DNA from: Candidatus Reconcilbacillus cellulovorans
GTDB taxonomy: Bacteria > Bacillota > Bacilli > Paenibacillales > Reconciliibacillaceae
Assembly (NCBI GenBank): GCA_002507565.1
Contig: MOXJ01000023.1
Location: 1-41,851 of the forward strand
Direction of reading: 5' to 3'
Length of the DNA stretch: 41,851 bases
Shown piece by piece: positions 23,738 through 32,944 of the stretch; position 1 is the first letter of the stretch; every line of letters starts with the position of its first letter. Below the pieces are notes generated by a model. That model ran no database searches. It saw only the letters and a program-made list of their open reading frames with translations, and was not told the DNA's origin. The position numbers were made by a program, and so were the translations under genes.

Positions 23738-25759
23738 TTGACCCCCATCCTTCAACTCGAAAACATCTGCAAAACATACCCGATGGGCAAAGAAACCCTG
23801 CAAGTCCTGAAAAACGTTTCGTTTTCCGTCGAACCCGGCTCGTTCGTCGCCATCGTCGGCCCGTCGGGTTGCGGCAAATCGACACTGCTCCATCTGATCG
23901 GAGGACTGGAGCGGCCCTCGGGCGGATCGATCCGGTTTTGCGGTCGGGAAATCGCGGGCTTTTCCGAAAAACAGCTGGACCGATACCGTCTCGAAAACAT
24001 CGGCATGATTTTTCAACAGTTTTACCTCATCCCTCACCTTTCCGCGGCCGGAAACGTCGAAATGCCGCTCGCGCTCGCCGGCGTCGGACCGATCGAGCGA
24101 AAACGACGGGCGGATGAGCTGTTGAAACTCGTCGGGCTTGAGGACCGCAAGCGCCACAGGCCGAACCAGCTGTCCGGCGGCCAGAAACAGCGCGTCGCGA
24201 TCGCCAGGGCGCTGGCGCTGAATCCGACTCTGCTTTTGGCGGATGAACCGACGGGCTCGCTCGACAGCAAAACCGGCCAGACGATTCTTGAACTGCTGAA
24301 AAACATCGCGCGCGAACACGGCACGACGATTCTGATGGTTACCCACTCGCCCGAAATCGCCGCCCAGGCCGACCACGTCATCTCGATGCTGGACGGCGAA
24401 GTGGTGGGCGAAACCCGACGGACCGCCGGCCGCGCCGCGGTCGCCGCTTCCGGTCTTGAGGCCGCATCGGTCGACGCATCCGGCGTCTCGTCGGCCGGTT
24501 CGTTCTACGACCGGAACACCCGGCAAAAGAAAACGGGCAATATGTCGACGGCGTCCGCGCTGCGCCACGCCATGCACAACCTGGTCCTGAAGCGATGGAG
24601 AACGCTCTTGGTCAGCTTCGGCGCGTCGATCGGCATATGCGGCATTGCGCTGATGCTCGCCCTCGGCCTGGGCCTCGAAGCCAAAATCAAAAAAGAAGTT
24701 GAGCCGCTTCTCGACCCCGGCGTTCTCCGCTTAAGCGCCGAGGCGGACGAATACAAACCGCTCGACCGCGACACGATGGTCAAAGTCCGCGAGGTACCGG
24801 GCGTGAAAGATGTCTTTTATCAATATGCATTCCGCGCAGGAATTATGCGCGATTCGAAGAACACCACGGACGTCGTCTATTCGGCCAAACCGGAATCGTC
24901 GCTCAGCAAAACGGACAAGTCGCGCCTGATCGCCGGCACGTATCCGAAAACCGACCGCGACATCGCGCTGGGCGAATCGCTGGCTGAAACTCTGTTGGCC
25001 GAAGGCGAGACCGTGCAAGATCTCGTCGGCAAACCGGTCACCGTTTATTTTTCAAATGGTGGAGAATTTGCCAGTAAAACTGAACAACACGAAATGATCG
25101 TCAGCGGGATTATCCGCAACGCTCTTTTCGGTCTTGAAGGGGGTTCACAGATTCAGTACGAATTCGCCGAAAAGCTGTCCGCTTCCCTGGACGTCGAAGG
25201 CGTCCCCCGGCCGTCGGGCGCCGTTTTGGCCGTCGTAGAAAATGACAAAAATATCCGGCAAGTCAAACAAGCGTTAGAACAGCTGAATACTCATCCGAAG
25301 TCCGCCGAAGACATTTTCCGGACGATCACGAATTATTTCCGTCTCATTCAAGGTATCTTGGGAACGTTCGCCGGCATTTCCCTGATCGTGTCGTCCATCA
25401 TGATCGGCATCGTCATGTACGTGAACGTGCTGGAACGCATCAAGGAAATCGGACTGCTGCGCGCGCTCGGCGCACGGCGGAAAGACATACGGCGTATCTT
25501 CCTGACGGAAGCCGGAACGCTCGGCTTCTGGGGAGGCCTCCTCGGCATCGGCGGAGCGTTTCTCTGGGGATTCGTCGGCAACGAAGTGTTGAAGCAGACG
25601 CTGTTGAAAGAGTTGCCGCCTTTTAACGCCTTTATCTTTCCCGTGGGCATGATCGCTTTCTGCATCGCCCTAAGCGTCGCGCTCAGCGTGCTGGCCGGCT
25701 GGCTGCCTTCGGCCAAGGCAAGCCGGCTGGATCCGGTGGAAGCGCTGCGGTATGAGTAA
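23738..25759 (+). CDS. MacB-like ABC transporter, ATPase fused to FtsX-type permease
   Basis: 673 residues from a TTG start after AAGGAGGG. Residues 1-225 are an ABC ATPase: Walker A GPSGCGKSTLL, signature NQLSGGQKQRVAIARAL, Walker B LLLADEPT and the H-loop MVTHSP. A low-complexity linker (about 228-262) leads to a permease half: one membrane helix near 287-309, an extracellular domain of about 210 residues, then three helices in the last 150 residues, ending AKASRLDPVEALRYE. This is the type VII (MacB/LolCDE/BceAB) fold. Such transporters export or extract peptides and lipids and often give bacteriocin immunity. A small peptide gene with a very strong ribosome binding site follows 38 bp downstream. 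Confidence 0.9.
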   Translation: MTPILQLENICKTYPMGKETLQVLKNVSFSVEPGSFVAIVGPSGCGKSTLLHLIGGLERPSGGSIRFCGREIAGFSEKQLDRYRLENIGMIFQQFYLIPHLSAAGNVEMPLALAGVGPIERKRRADELLKLVGLEDRKRHRPNQLSGGQKQRVAIARALALNPTLLLADEPTGSLDSKTGQTILELLKNIAREHGTTILMVTHSPEIAAQADHVISMLDGEVVGETRRTAGRAAVAASGLEAASVDASGVSSAGSFYDRNTRQKKTGNMSTASALRHAMHNLVLKRWRTLLVSFGASIGICGIALMLALGLGLEAKIKKEVEPLLDPGVLRLSAEADEYKPLDRDTMVKVREVPGVKDVFYQYAFRAGIMRDSKNTTDVVYSAKPESSLSKTDKSRLIAGTYPKTDRDIALGESLAETLLAEGETVQDLVGKPVTVYFSNGGEFASKTEQHEMIVSGIIRNALFGLEGGSQIQYEFAEKLSASLDVEGVPRPSGAVLAVVENDKNIRQVKQALEQLNTHPKSAEDIFRTITNYFRLIQGILGTFAGISLIVSSIMIGIVMYVNVLERIKEIGLLRALGARRKDIRRIFLTEAGTLGFWGGLLGIGGAFLWGFVGNEVLKQTLLKELPPFNAFIFPVGMIAFCIALSVALSVLAGWLPSAKASRLDPVEALRYE

Positions 25760-25797
25760 GTTTGCTTCTTTACAACTATGGAAAGGAGGTGAAAACT

Positions 25798-25950
25798 GTG
25801 AACATCGCATTTGAAGTCGAACGGCTGGAGTCGATCGAAGTTCCCGGCATAATCAGCGCCATCAAAGATTTTATTCGAGGGTTTTTCGACGGATTTACCG
25901 GCCGTTTCAGTTTCAGCACAAAGGTCAAAGGTCTACGACCTTTGTGCTGA
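25798..25950 (+). CDS. 50-residue peptide, possible bacteriocin/RiPP-like precursor
   Basis: GTG start 7 nt after AAAGGAGGTGA, the best ribosome binding site in the window. The N-terminal part IAFEVERLESIEVPG looks like an acidic leader ending in Pro-Gly; the rest, IISAIKDFIRGFFDGFTGRF, is amphipathic with Phe and Gly, and the end is basic with a single C-terminal Cys. It directly follows a MacB-like transporter gene. Size, strong translation and context suggest an exported peptide. No modifying enzyme is adjacent, and I know no family match. The last 14 codons lie within an 18-bp perfect inverted repeat, so the natural C-terminus may have been altered. Confidence 0.55.
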   Translation: MNIAFEVERLESIEVPGIISAIKDFIRGFFDGFTGRFSFSTKVKGLRPLC

Positions 25951-25958
25951 AACTTTTA
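25909..25958 (+). terminator. 18-bp perfect inverted repeat, probable terminator
   Basis: The arm at 25909-25926 pairs perfectly with 25937-25954 around a 10-nt loop, followed by TTTAAATT. The stop codon of the small peptide gene lies inside the second arm. The stem is longer and less GC-rich than the other terminators here. Confidence 0.6.
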
Positions 25959-25964
25959 AATTGC

Positions 25965-26002
25965 AAAAAGGGCGGGGCGCGTTCTTCCGCCTCTTACCCC
26001 GC
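25965..26002 (-). terminator. Candidate terminator of the inositol monophosphatase gene
   Basis: On the minus strand GCGGGG (26002-25997) pairs with CCCCGC (25977-25972), followed by CCTTTTT. The hairpin loop contains the stop codon, so the call is moderate. Confidence 0.45.
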
Positions 26003-26827
26003 ACACCCCGCCGTCCGCAACGCCGCCAGCAGTTCGCCGTGCACGCGCCCGTTCGTCGCCACGATGTTCCGCGTCCCCAACCGAAACGGCCGGCCGTCCA
26101 TATCGGTCACCGTCCCGCCGGACTCGCGCACGAGCAGCACGCCCGCAGCGACGTCCCACGCGTTCAGCCCCGGCTCGAAAAACCCCGACAGCCGCCCGGC
26201 CGCCACATACGCCAGATGCAGCGCCGCCGACCCCGCCGTCCGGATGTTGCGGACGCGCGGCGCCAGATGCGCGACCGCCGCGACGCTGCGCTCCAGATCC
26301 GTCGGCCGGCTCGGAAAGCCGGTCGCGAGCAGACTTTCGCCCAGCGCCGATTCGCGCGACACCGACATGCGCCGCCCCCGCACATAGGCGCCCTTGTTCT
26401 TCTCCGCGACGAACAGCTCGTCGCGCGACGGATCGTAAATGACGCCGACGATCACTTCCCCGCGGTACGCCAGCGCCAGCGATATCGAAAAAAACGGGAA
26501 CCCGTGAATGAAATTCGTCGTTCCGTCGATCGGATCGATGATCCAGACGTATTCCGCCTCCGCCGCCTCCTCGACGGTCACCGCGCCCGGCTCGCCCGCA
26601 CCCGTCCCCTCTTCGCCGAGAAACGCATGGCCGGGAAAATGCGTCCGGATCAAATTGCGGATCATCGTCTCCGTGCCGCGGTCGACTTCCGTGACGAGAT
26701 CGCGCTCCGACGACTTCGTCTGCACGCTCGTCGGCTGGCCGAGCCGCGTCTTCAGCCACTCGCCCGCCTTGGCGGCCGTGCTGACGGCGACGGCGGTGAA
26801 GCTTTTGCCCGATACGATTTGCGACAA
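25994..26827 (-). CDS. Inositol monophosphatase family protein
   Basis: 277 residues if the TTG at 26827 is used, which has GGAGGTG 8 nt upstream; longer in-frame starts lack a site. The metal-binding motifs are complete: FLGEEGTG, WIIDPIDGTTNFIHGFP and, near the end, GLNAWDVAAGVLLVRESGG. The family hydrolyses inositol phosphates, or in bacteria also fructose bisphosphate, PAP or histidinol phosphate; which one cannot be told. The gene stands alone on minus between the peptide gene and the iron alcohol dehydrogenase. Confidence 0.9.
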   Translation of the reverse strand: MSQIVSGKSFTAVAVSTAAKAGEWLKTRLGQPTSVQTKSSERDLVTEVDRGTETMIRNLIRTHFPGHAFLGEEGTGAGEPGAVTVEEAAEAEYVWIIDPIDGTTNFIHGFPFFSISLALAYRGEVIVGVIYDPSRDELFVAEKNKGAYVRGRRMSVSRESALGESLLATGFPSRPTDLERSVAAVAHLAPRVRNIRTAGSAALHLAYVAAGRLSGFFEPGLNAWDVAAGVLLVRESGGTVTDMDGRPFRLGTRNIVATNGRVHGELLAALRTAGCAG

Positions 26828-27050
26828 GCTTGGCACACCTCCGACACCATCATACCACGCGCGGCCGTCCGCTTCCAATGCCGGAAGCCCTATTCCCCAT
26901 CCCTTTTTCGCGCCTTTTTCCGCCCGCTATACTTCAGGAAAGCAAGTATGATTTTTTATACACCTTTCCTTTCCCTGCCGTTTGCCCTACAATAAAAAGC
27001 GGCACCAGTCTTACCAAACGAACAATCGCAAACGGAGGAGGAAAGACGCC

Positions 27051-28217
27051 GTGAAAGCTTTCCGGTTCCACAATCCGACCGTGCTTTACTACGGCGCCGG
27101 CCAGATCGAAGCCCATCTCGCCGCCGAGGTGCGCAAATACGGCAGCCGCGTGCTGCTCGTATACGGAGGCGGCAGCATCAAACGTTTCGGCCTTTACGAC
27201 AAAGTAACGGGCATCCTGAAAAACGCCGGCTGCACGGTCTTCGAACTGCCGGGCGTAGAGCCGAATCCGAGGCTTTCGTCCGTGCGGCGCGGCATCGACA
27301 TTTGCCGGAATGAAAACATCGAACTGATTCTCGCCGTCGGCGGCGGTTCCGTGCTCGACGCCGCCAAGGCGATCGCGGCCGGCGCGAAATACAACGGCGA
27401 CGTCTGGGATTTTTATACGAAGCGCGCCGTCGTGCAGGACGCGCTGCCGCTCGGCACGATCCTGACGCTGGCGGCCACCGGCTCCGAAATGAACGGCAAC
27501 AGCGTCATCACCAACTGGGAAACGAAAGACAAGCTGTCGACCGGTTCGCCGCATCTGTACCCGAAGTTCTCATTCTGCGATCCGGCCAACACGGTCACCG
27601 TGCCGCGCGACCAGACCGTCTACGGCATCGTCGATATGATCAGCCACGTGTTCGAGCAGTACTTCTCGCCGACCCCGCACACGCCGCTTCAGGACCGGCT
27701 GTGCGAGGCGGTCATGCGCACGATCGTCGAACACGCGCCGCGCGTTCTGGAACAGCCGGACAGCCTGGAAGCGCGCGAAACGATGATGTACTGCAGCACG
27801 ATGGCGCTTAACGGCATGATCAGCATGGGCATGGAGGGCGATTGGGCGACCCACAACATCGAGCACGAAATCAGCGCGATCTACGACATTCCGCACGGCG
27901 GCGGGCTGGCGATCGTCTTTCCGCGCTGGATGGAATACGTCGTCGACGCAGGCGTGGAAAAGTTTTACCAGATGGCCGTCCGCGTGTTCGACGTCGACCC
28001 GGCCGGCAAAACAAAACGCGACGTCGCGCTGGAGGGCATCGGCCGCGTCAAAACATTTTTCCGCTCGATCGGCGCGCCGTCGTCGCTCGCCGACTACGGC
28101 ATCGGCGGCGAAAACATCCCCGTCATGGCGGAAAAGGCGGTGCGGTTCGGCCCGATCGGCCGGTTCAAGGTGCTGCACAAGGAAGACGTCGAACGCATCC
28201 TGAGCGCCTGTCTGTAA
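27051..28217 (+). CDS. Iron-containing alcohol dehydrogenase, BdhA/YugJ type
   Basis: 388 residues from a GTG with GGAGGAGG upstream. NAD(P) binding: [15 protein letters not shown]. Metal ligands: Asp in [14 protein letters not shown], and His residues in [19 protein letters not shown]. The start [20 protein letters not shown] is typical for butanol dehydrogenases of the YugJ/YqhD group, which reduce aldehydes with NAD(P)H. TACAAT at 26988-26993 could be the -10. The epimerase gene follows after 37 nt in the same direction. Confidence 0.92.
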   Translation: MKAFRFHNPTVLYYGAGQIEAHLAAEVRKYGSRVLLVYGGGSIKRFGLYDKVTGILKNAGCTVFELPGVEPNPRLSSVRRGIDICRNENIELILAVGGGSVLDAAKAIAAGAKYNGDVWDFYTKRAVVQDALPLGTILTLAATGSEMNGNSVITNWETKDKLSTGSPHLYPKFSFCDPANTVTVPRDQTVYGIVDMISHVFEQYFSPTPHTPLQDRLCEAVMRTIVEHAPRVLEQPDSLEARETMMYCSTMALNGMISMGMEGDWATHNIEHEISAIYDIPHGGGLAIVFPRWMEYVVDAGVEKFYQMAVRVFDVDPAGKTKRDVALEGIGRVKTFFRSIGAPSSLADYGIGGENIPVMAEKAVRFGPIGRFKVLHKEDVERILSACL

Positions 28218-28254
28218 TCCGAACCTTCATCCCGCGGCGAAAAGAGGGATCGAC

Positions 28255-29220
28255 ATGCGCGTCGTCGTCATCGGCGGTACGGGTCACGTCGGCACGTACC
28301 TGATTCCCCGGCTCGTCCGGCTCGGCCACGAAGTGATCAACGTCAGCCGAGGAACGTCGCGGCCCTATCTGCCCCACGCCGCCTGGAACCGGGTGCGTCA
28401 CGTCGCGCTGGACCGGCAAAGCGAAGAGGCGGCAGGCGCGTTCGGCGCCCGCATCGCGGCGCTCGAACCCCACGTCGTCGTCGACATGATCTGTTTTACC
28501 GAAGAAAGCGCCCGGCAGCTGGTCGAAGCACTGGCCGGGCGCGTCCAGCATTATCTCTTTTGCGGCACGATCTGGGTGCACGGCCCGAGCGTCGAAGTGC
28601 CGACGACGGAAAGCGAGCCGCGCCGGCCGTTCGGCGAATACGGCATCCGCAAGGCGGCGACCGAAGCGTATCTGCTCGACCAAGCGCGCCGCCGCGGATT
28701 TCCGGCGACCGTGCTGCATCCCGGCCATATCGTCGGCCCGGGCTGGGTGCCGCTCAACCCGCAGGGCAATTTCAATCCGGACGTGTTTTCGCGTCTGGCG
28801 TGCGGGGAACCGGTGCTGCTTCCGAACCTCGGCCTGGAAACCGTTCACCACGTCCACGCCGACGACGTCGCGCAGGCGTTCGTGCTTGCGATCGAAAACC
28901 GCAGCGTCGCCCTCGGCGAAAGCTTCCACGTCGTGTCGCCGGCCGCGCTCACGCTGCGCGGTTACGCCGAGCAGGTCGCCGGCTGGTTCGGACAGACCGC
29001 CCGCCTCGAATTCGCGCCGTGGGACGTATGGAAAACGACGGTCTCTCCACAGGACGCTGAAGCGACATGGGACCACATCGCGCACAGTCCCAACTGCAGC
29101 ATCGCCAAGGCGAAGCGGCTGCTCGGCTACCGGCCGCGGTACGGTTCGCTGGACGCCGTCTACGAATCCGTCATGTGGCTGGTCGAACGGGGGATCGTCC
29201 GGACGCGTTCTGATGCTTGA
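28255..29220 (+). CDS. NAD-dependent epimerase/dehydratase family protein
   Basis: 321 residues with an AGAGGGA site. It is an extended short-chain dehydrogenase: N-terminal VVVIGGTGHVGTYLIPRL, DMICFT, and YGIRKAATEAYL in place of the usual YxxxK (Tyr and Lys present). The substrate is not evident; the family covers nucleotide-sugar epimerases and related reductases. It is probably co-transcribed with the alcohol dehydrogenase gene and closed by the terminator at 29228-29271. Confidence 0.85.
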   Translation: MRVVVIGGTGHVGTYLIPRLVRLGHEVINVSRGTSRPYLPHAAWNRVRHVALDRQSEEAAGAFGARIAALEPHVVVDMICFTEESARQLVEALAGRVQHYLFCGTIWVHGPSVEVPTTESEPRRPFGEYGIRKAATEAYLLDQARRRGFPATVLHPGHIVGPGWVPLNPQGNFNPDVFSRLACGEPVLLPNLGLETVHHVHADDVAQAFVLAIENRSVALGESFHVVSPAALTLRGYAEQVAGWFGQTARLEFAPWDVWKTTVSPQDAEATWDHIAHSPNCSIAKAKRLLGYRPRYGSLDAVYESVMWLVERGIVRTRSDA

Positions 29221-29227
29221 GACCGCA

Positions 29228-29271
29228 AGAAGGGCCGCGCCCGTCCGAACGCGGCCCCTTCTCTTTTTTTC
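29228..29271 (+). terminator. Rho-independent terminator after the epimerase gene
   Basis: AGAAGGGCCGCG (29228-29239) pairs with CGCGGCCCCTTCT (29250-29262), with one bulged base, then a CTTTTTTT run. Confidence 0.85.
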
Positions 29272-29273
29272 CG

Positions 29274-29309
29274 AAAAACCGGGCGTACTTTCCCGCTCGT
29301 TTACGCCCG
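29274..29309 (-). terminator. Rho-independent terminator of the second YesM/YesN operon
   Basis: On the minus strand CGGGCGTA (29309-29302) pairs with TACGCCCG (29287-29280), followed by GTTTTT. It faces the terminator at 29228-29271, separating the convergent units. Confidence 0.7.
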
Positions 29310-29365
29310 ATCGTCTGTCACTCGACTTCATCCTATCGCGATCGCGCCCGACGGCTATCAAACGA

Positions 29366-31042
29366 TTATGGCCGTTTCTGTTCTTTTTTCGACCGGTTTC
29401 GGTAATCGGCCGGCGTCATGCCGGTGTAGCCTTTGAACGTTTTGATGAAATAACTGGCATTGTCGTAACCGAGCATTTCGGAAATGCGCGAAACCGGGTG
29501 GACGGTCTGGTCGAGCAGCTCTTTTGCGCGCTCCATCTTCACCCTCGTGACGTAGTCGATGAACGATTCGCCCGTTTCCTTGCGGAACAGACGGCAAAAA
29601 TAGCTGGGGTTCAAATGCAGGTGACGCGACACTTCTTCCAGCGTCACCCTCCTGTCCATGTGCAGGGCGACATACTGGGCGGCCTGCAAAATTTCTGGTT
29701 TCCGGCTGAGCCGCAAAATTTCCTCGACCGCCGGGAACATCGCTTGAAAATGATTCAGCATCCAGTCGCGCAAATGCGCCCACGAATCGATCTCGAGAAT
29801 TTCCTTGTGCGCGACGTCCGACGCGACGACCGAACGAAACTGCTGCAGCGACTGAAACTTCAGCTTCAGATCGAGCACGAGCTTGAGCACCCAGTCGCGC
29901 ACCGTCTCCGGCGGAAAACGCCCCGCGCGGACGACGTTCATCCATTTGTCGACGAGCGGCGCGATCGCGTCCGCCCGCCGCGCGACGAGCGCGTCGCGAA
30001 ACTCCGCCAGCGCCTGATCGTAACAGGAAAACAGCCGGTCGGTCTCGGCACGTTCCTCGTCCGGCAGCCCCCGCGCCGTTTCCGCCAGGTCCGGCGCTTT
30101 CGCGCCGCTCTCCAGTCGCGCCACGGCGCCGTCCGGCAAATAAAACCGCTGGACGTCGGCCTGAAGCAGCGCGATGAGCGCTGCGCGGATGTCGCGCGGA
30201 TGCCGGCAGACGTCGCCGATCAGAAAAGACGCCGAAATTTTCAGCGTCTTGCCGAGCGCCGCGACGAGCCGCCCGAGCGCCGCCTCCGCAGTCTGGACGG
30301 CGCTGGCCTTGAGCGTCGGGCGAAACGCGTAAAGGATAAAAGACTCTTTCTCACTATAAGGAAAATGAACGGCTCCATCCCACGCACCGACGATTTCCTC
30401 GGCCACGTTGTCGAAGGCAAACCGCAGCACATCTTCCGACATCAGCCGCTGTTTCGCTTCGCAGTACCGGTCGATGAAAGCCACGACCGGCAGACACGCC
30501 TTGCCGTCGAGGTCAAGGCCGTACGAACGCGCTTCCGCGAGCCAGTCCGCCTCGTCGAGCATCGGCCGGTGCACCGTGTGGCGGACGAACGACCGCTTCA
30601 AAAGCAACAGGCTCCGATCGGCCATCCGCCGCAGCCGCGAAAACCGTTCCTCCGCCTCCCGCTCCGCGTCGAGCTCGCTTTTGAACCGGGCGAGCAACCG
30701 CTTCAAGTCGTCCGGATCGAACGATTCTTTCAGCAAATAATCCGACACGTCCAGCCGGAGCGCCTGCTTCGCGTATTCGAACTCACTGTGGCAGGACAAA
30801 ATCGCTGCCCGCAAATCGGGCTTGCGCTCCTTCAGCCGTCGGATCAGCTCCAGCCCGTCCATCTTCGGCATGCCGATATCCGTAATCAGCACATCCGGCA
30901 TGTCGGCCAGCGCGTGCTCCAGCGCGGAGGCGCCGTCTCCGTGCATGCCGTGCAGGACGAAGCCGAGTTCGTTCCATGCGACGGCGTCGGCCAGAAACTC
31001 CAGCACGGGGTAGTCGTCATCGACGAGCATCACTTTGTACAT
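29366..31042 (-). CDS. YesN-type response regulator with AraC-family DNA-binding domain (second locus)
   Basis: 558 residues. Receiver domain 1-120 with VDDDYPVLEF and the phosphoacceptor Asp in VLITDIGMPKMDG. A middle region of about 330 residues follows. The C-terminal AraC domain has VTLEEVSRHLHLNPSYFCRL and VSRISEMLGYDNASYFIKTF. It overlaps the kinase gene by 26 bp and is the last gene of the importer operon. Candidate targets are the TCAAAA repeats at 36277-36303 and 34420-34448. Confidence 0.92.
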   Translation of the reverse strand: MYKVMLVDDDYPVLEFLADAVAWNELGFVLHGMHGDGASALEHALADMPDVLITDIGMPKMDGLELIRRLKERKPDLRAAILSCHSEFEYAKQALRLDVSDYLLKESFDPDDLKRLLARFKSELDAEREAEERFSRLRRMADRSLLLLKRSFVRHTVHRPMLDEADWLAEARSYGLDLDGKACLPVVAFIDRYCEAKQRLMSEDVLRFAFDNVAEEIVGAWDGAVHFPYSEKESFILYAFRPTLKASAVQTAEAALGRLVAALGKTLKISASFLIGDVCRHPRDIRAALIALLQADVQRFYLPDGAVARLESGAKAPDLAETARGLPDEERAETDRLFSCYDQALAEFRDALVARRADAIAPLVDKWMNVVRAGRFPPETVRDWVLKLVLDLKLKFQSLQQFRSVVASDVAHKEILEIDSWAHLRDWMLNHFQAMFPAVEEILRLSRKPEILQAAQYVALHMDRRVTLEEVSRHLHLNPSYFCRLFRKETGESFIDYVTRVKMERAKELLDQTVHPVSRISEMLGYDNASYFIKTFKGYTGMTPADYRNRSKKEQKRP

Positions 31043-32852
31043 CGGCCGTTTCCCCTCCCCGGCAAGGCATCCTCATCTCCACGCGCGTCCCCGCGCCGGG
31101 CGCGCTGTCGATCCGGATGGAAAAACCGTCGCCGAACCGAAGCCTCATCCGCTCCGCCACGTTCGCCAGACCGATGCCGGAGCCTCCGCTACTTCCTTCC
31201 CGCACCGACGCGACGCCTTCTTTCCCGGCACAAATTTCGGCAAGCCGTTCGCGAAGCTGCTCGAGCCGCTCCGGCTCCATGCCTTCGCCGTCGTCCGACA
31301 CTTCCAGCGCGAGCTGGCCGTCGCGGACGCCCGCCCGCACGCGGATCAGCCCCGCGCTCCTGCCGAGGCCGTGAATGACCGCGTTTTCCACAAGCGGCTG
31401 GAGCACGAACCGCGGCACTTCTGCCCAGAGCGCCTCCGGTTCAGCCTCGATGGCAAGAATCGCCTTTTCCCGCTGCCTCAAGTTCATCAGCCGGACGTAA
31501 TCTTCCACCATCGCCAGTTCCTCGTGCAGCGGGATCGTCTCCTCGCTGCGCTCGATCGACAGCCGCATCAGCCGCGACAGCGAGGCGATCATGTCGGCGC
31601 TGTCCCGGTCGCCGCGGCGCAGCACCTTCATCCGGATGGAATTGAGCACATTGAACAGAAAATGCGGCCGGATCTGCGCCTGCAACATCGCCAGCTCGGC
31701 TTTCCGCTTGCGCGCCTGCTCCATCGTAATTTCCCGAATCATTTCCTGGATTCGGTCCAGCATCGAATCGAACGACGCGCCGAGCTTGCCGATCTCATCC
31801 GGCCCGCGAACGCCGGAGCGCACGTTCAGATTGCCGAGCTCGACCAGCGTCGCCAGCCGCGAGAGCCGCACGAGCGGCATCGTAAATCGGCGCAGCCCGT
31901 ACACGAGCACGATCAGGAACGCGGCGAAAAACGACAGCTGTATCGCGATCACTGTATTGAAAATGCCGTTGATTTTCCGCACCGCCTCGCGGTACGGCGT
32001 TAGCGAAACAAGCCGCCATCCTTTCACCGCCGAGACGGGATAACTCGTCAGCAGCACATCGCGGCCTCCGGAGCGGACGATCGCCGCCTCGCGGTCGAGC
32101 CGGTAACCCGGTACCTCGCCGATCCGGTCAGGCCGCTCGTGCGATACGATCCGGCCGGCGGCGTCGAGCAACATCATCTCGCGACCGGCGGCTAATTTGT
32201 TGAAAATCTGATGCACCTGACGTTCCGGGATTGAAACGACGACATAGCCGTAAACGTTCGAATTTGAAAAACGTAAAGGACGCGCCATCGTCAGCATATA
32301 TTCGCCGGTTCCCGCGAACGGGTTCGGCTCGGCGCCGACCCAATACGATTCAAACCCGGACAATGTACGCAAATTGGCCATCCACGGCTTCCGCAAAATG
32401 TCCGAAGGGTCGTACTCGTCCCGCCCGTAATTGGCGAATGATTCTCCGTTCGGCAGCAACACCGTCACGAAATAGTCCTCTCCGATAATCGACAGGTTGT
32501 CCAGTGTGCGGATGACGGCCAGCTGGTCGGAAAACCGGCGAAATTCCGCATCGGGTCCGGCGTAACGGCCGCCGAGCGCTCTTTCTTTCAGGACGGAATT
32601 CAGAAACGAGTCGACCTGGATGAAATTCGCGATATACGTCATATTGTCGAACAGGTTGGACACATAACCGTCGACCAGATGCAGCGACTCCCGGGCGCCG
32701 GCGATCGCTTGCTCCGTTACGGCGTCGCGGATCCAGTACCGCGACGCCGCCCACGAACCGAACGCCGGCAAAAACACGCAGACGACCGCCGTCGCGATCA
32801 GCTTCCACCGAAACGAGCGGAAGCGGACGAATCTCCGGACCGCCGCGAGCAT
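31017..32852 (-). CDS. YesM-type membrane sensor histidine kinase (second locus)
   Basis: 611 residues from the ATG at 32852, which has GGAGGG 9 nt upstream; the longer in-frame start at 32870 has no site. A membrane segment near 14-34, an extracellular sensor domain to about 280, a second segment near 290-312, a HAMP region, then the His domain with PHFLFNVLN and an ATPase domain with VSDDGEGMEP and GSGIGLANVAERM. It partners the overlapping regulator. It is separated from the binding-protein gene by a terminator, so the kinase and regulator are probably made at a lower level by read-through. Confidence 0.92.
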   Translation of the reverse strand: MLAAVRRFVRFRSFRWKLIATAVVCVFLPAFGSWAASRYWIRDAVTEQAIAGARESLHLVDGYVSNLFDNMTYIANFIQVDSFLNSVLKERALGGRYAGPDAEFRRFSDQLAVIRTLDNLSIIGEDYFVTVLLPNGESFANYGRDEYDPSDILRKPWMANLRTLSGFESYWVGAEPNPFAGTGEYMLTMARPLRFSNSNVYGYVVVSIPERQVHQIFNKLAAGREMMLLDAAGRIVSHERPDRIGEVPGYRLDREAAIVRSGGRDVLLTSYPVSAVKGWRLVSLTPYREAVRKINGIFNTVIAIQLSFFAAFLIVLVYGLRRFTMPLVRLSRLATLVELGNLNVRSGVRGPDEIGKLGASFDSMLDRIQEMIREITMEQARKRKAELAMLQAQIRPHFLFNVLNSIRMKVLRRGDRDSADMIASLSRLMRLSIERSEETIPLHEELAMVEDYVRLMNLRQREKAILAIEAEPEALWAEVPRFVLQPLVENAVIHGLGRSAGLIRVRAGVRDGQLALEVSDDGEGMEPERLEQLRERLAEICAGKEGVASVREGSSGGSGIGLANVAERMRLRFGDGFSIRIDSAPGAGTRVEMRMPCRGGETADVQSDARR

Positions 32853-32881
32853 CCCCGCATCCCTCCGCATTGGTTTGGAGG

Positions 32882-32912
32882 CAAAAACGGGGAGGATCAA
32901 CCGCCTCCCCGT
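32882..32912 (-). terminator. Terminator between the second binding-protein gene and the kinase gene
   Basis: On the minus strand ACGGGGAGG (32912-32904) pairs perfectly with CCTCCCCGT (32895-32887), followed by a T run. Being inside the operon, it likely lowers kinase/regulator expression relative to the binding protein. Confidence 0.8.
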
Positions 32913-32944
32913 CCCGCAACGTTCTTTATACGTCTATTGTATCA

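Noticed and set aside
28886-31378. 830-codon open frame on plus across the epimerase end and the regulator
   Set aside because: It crosses two terminators and lies antisense to a clear response-regulator gene.
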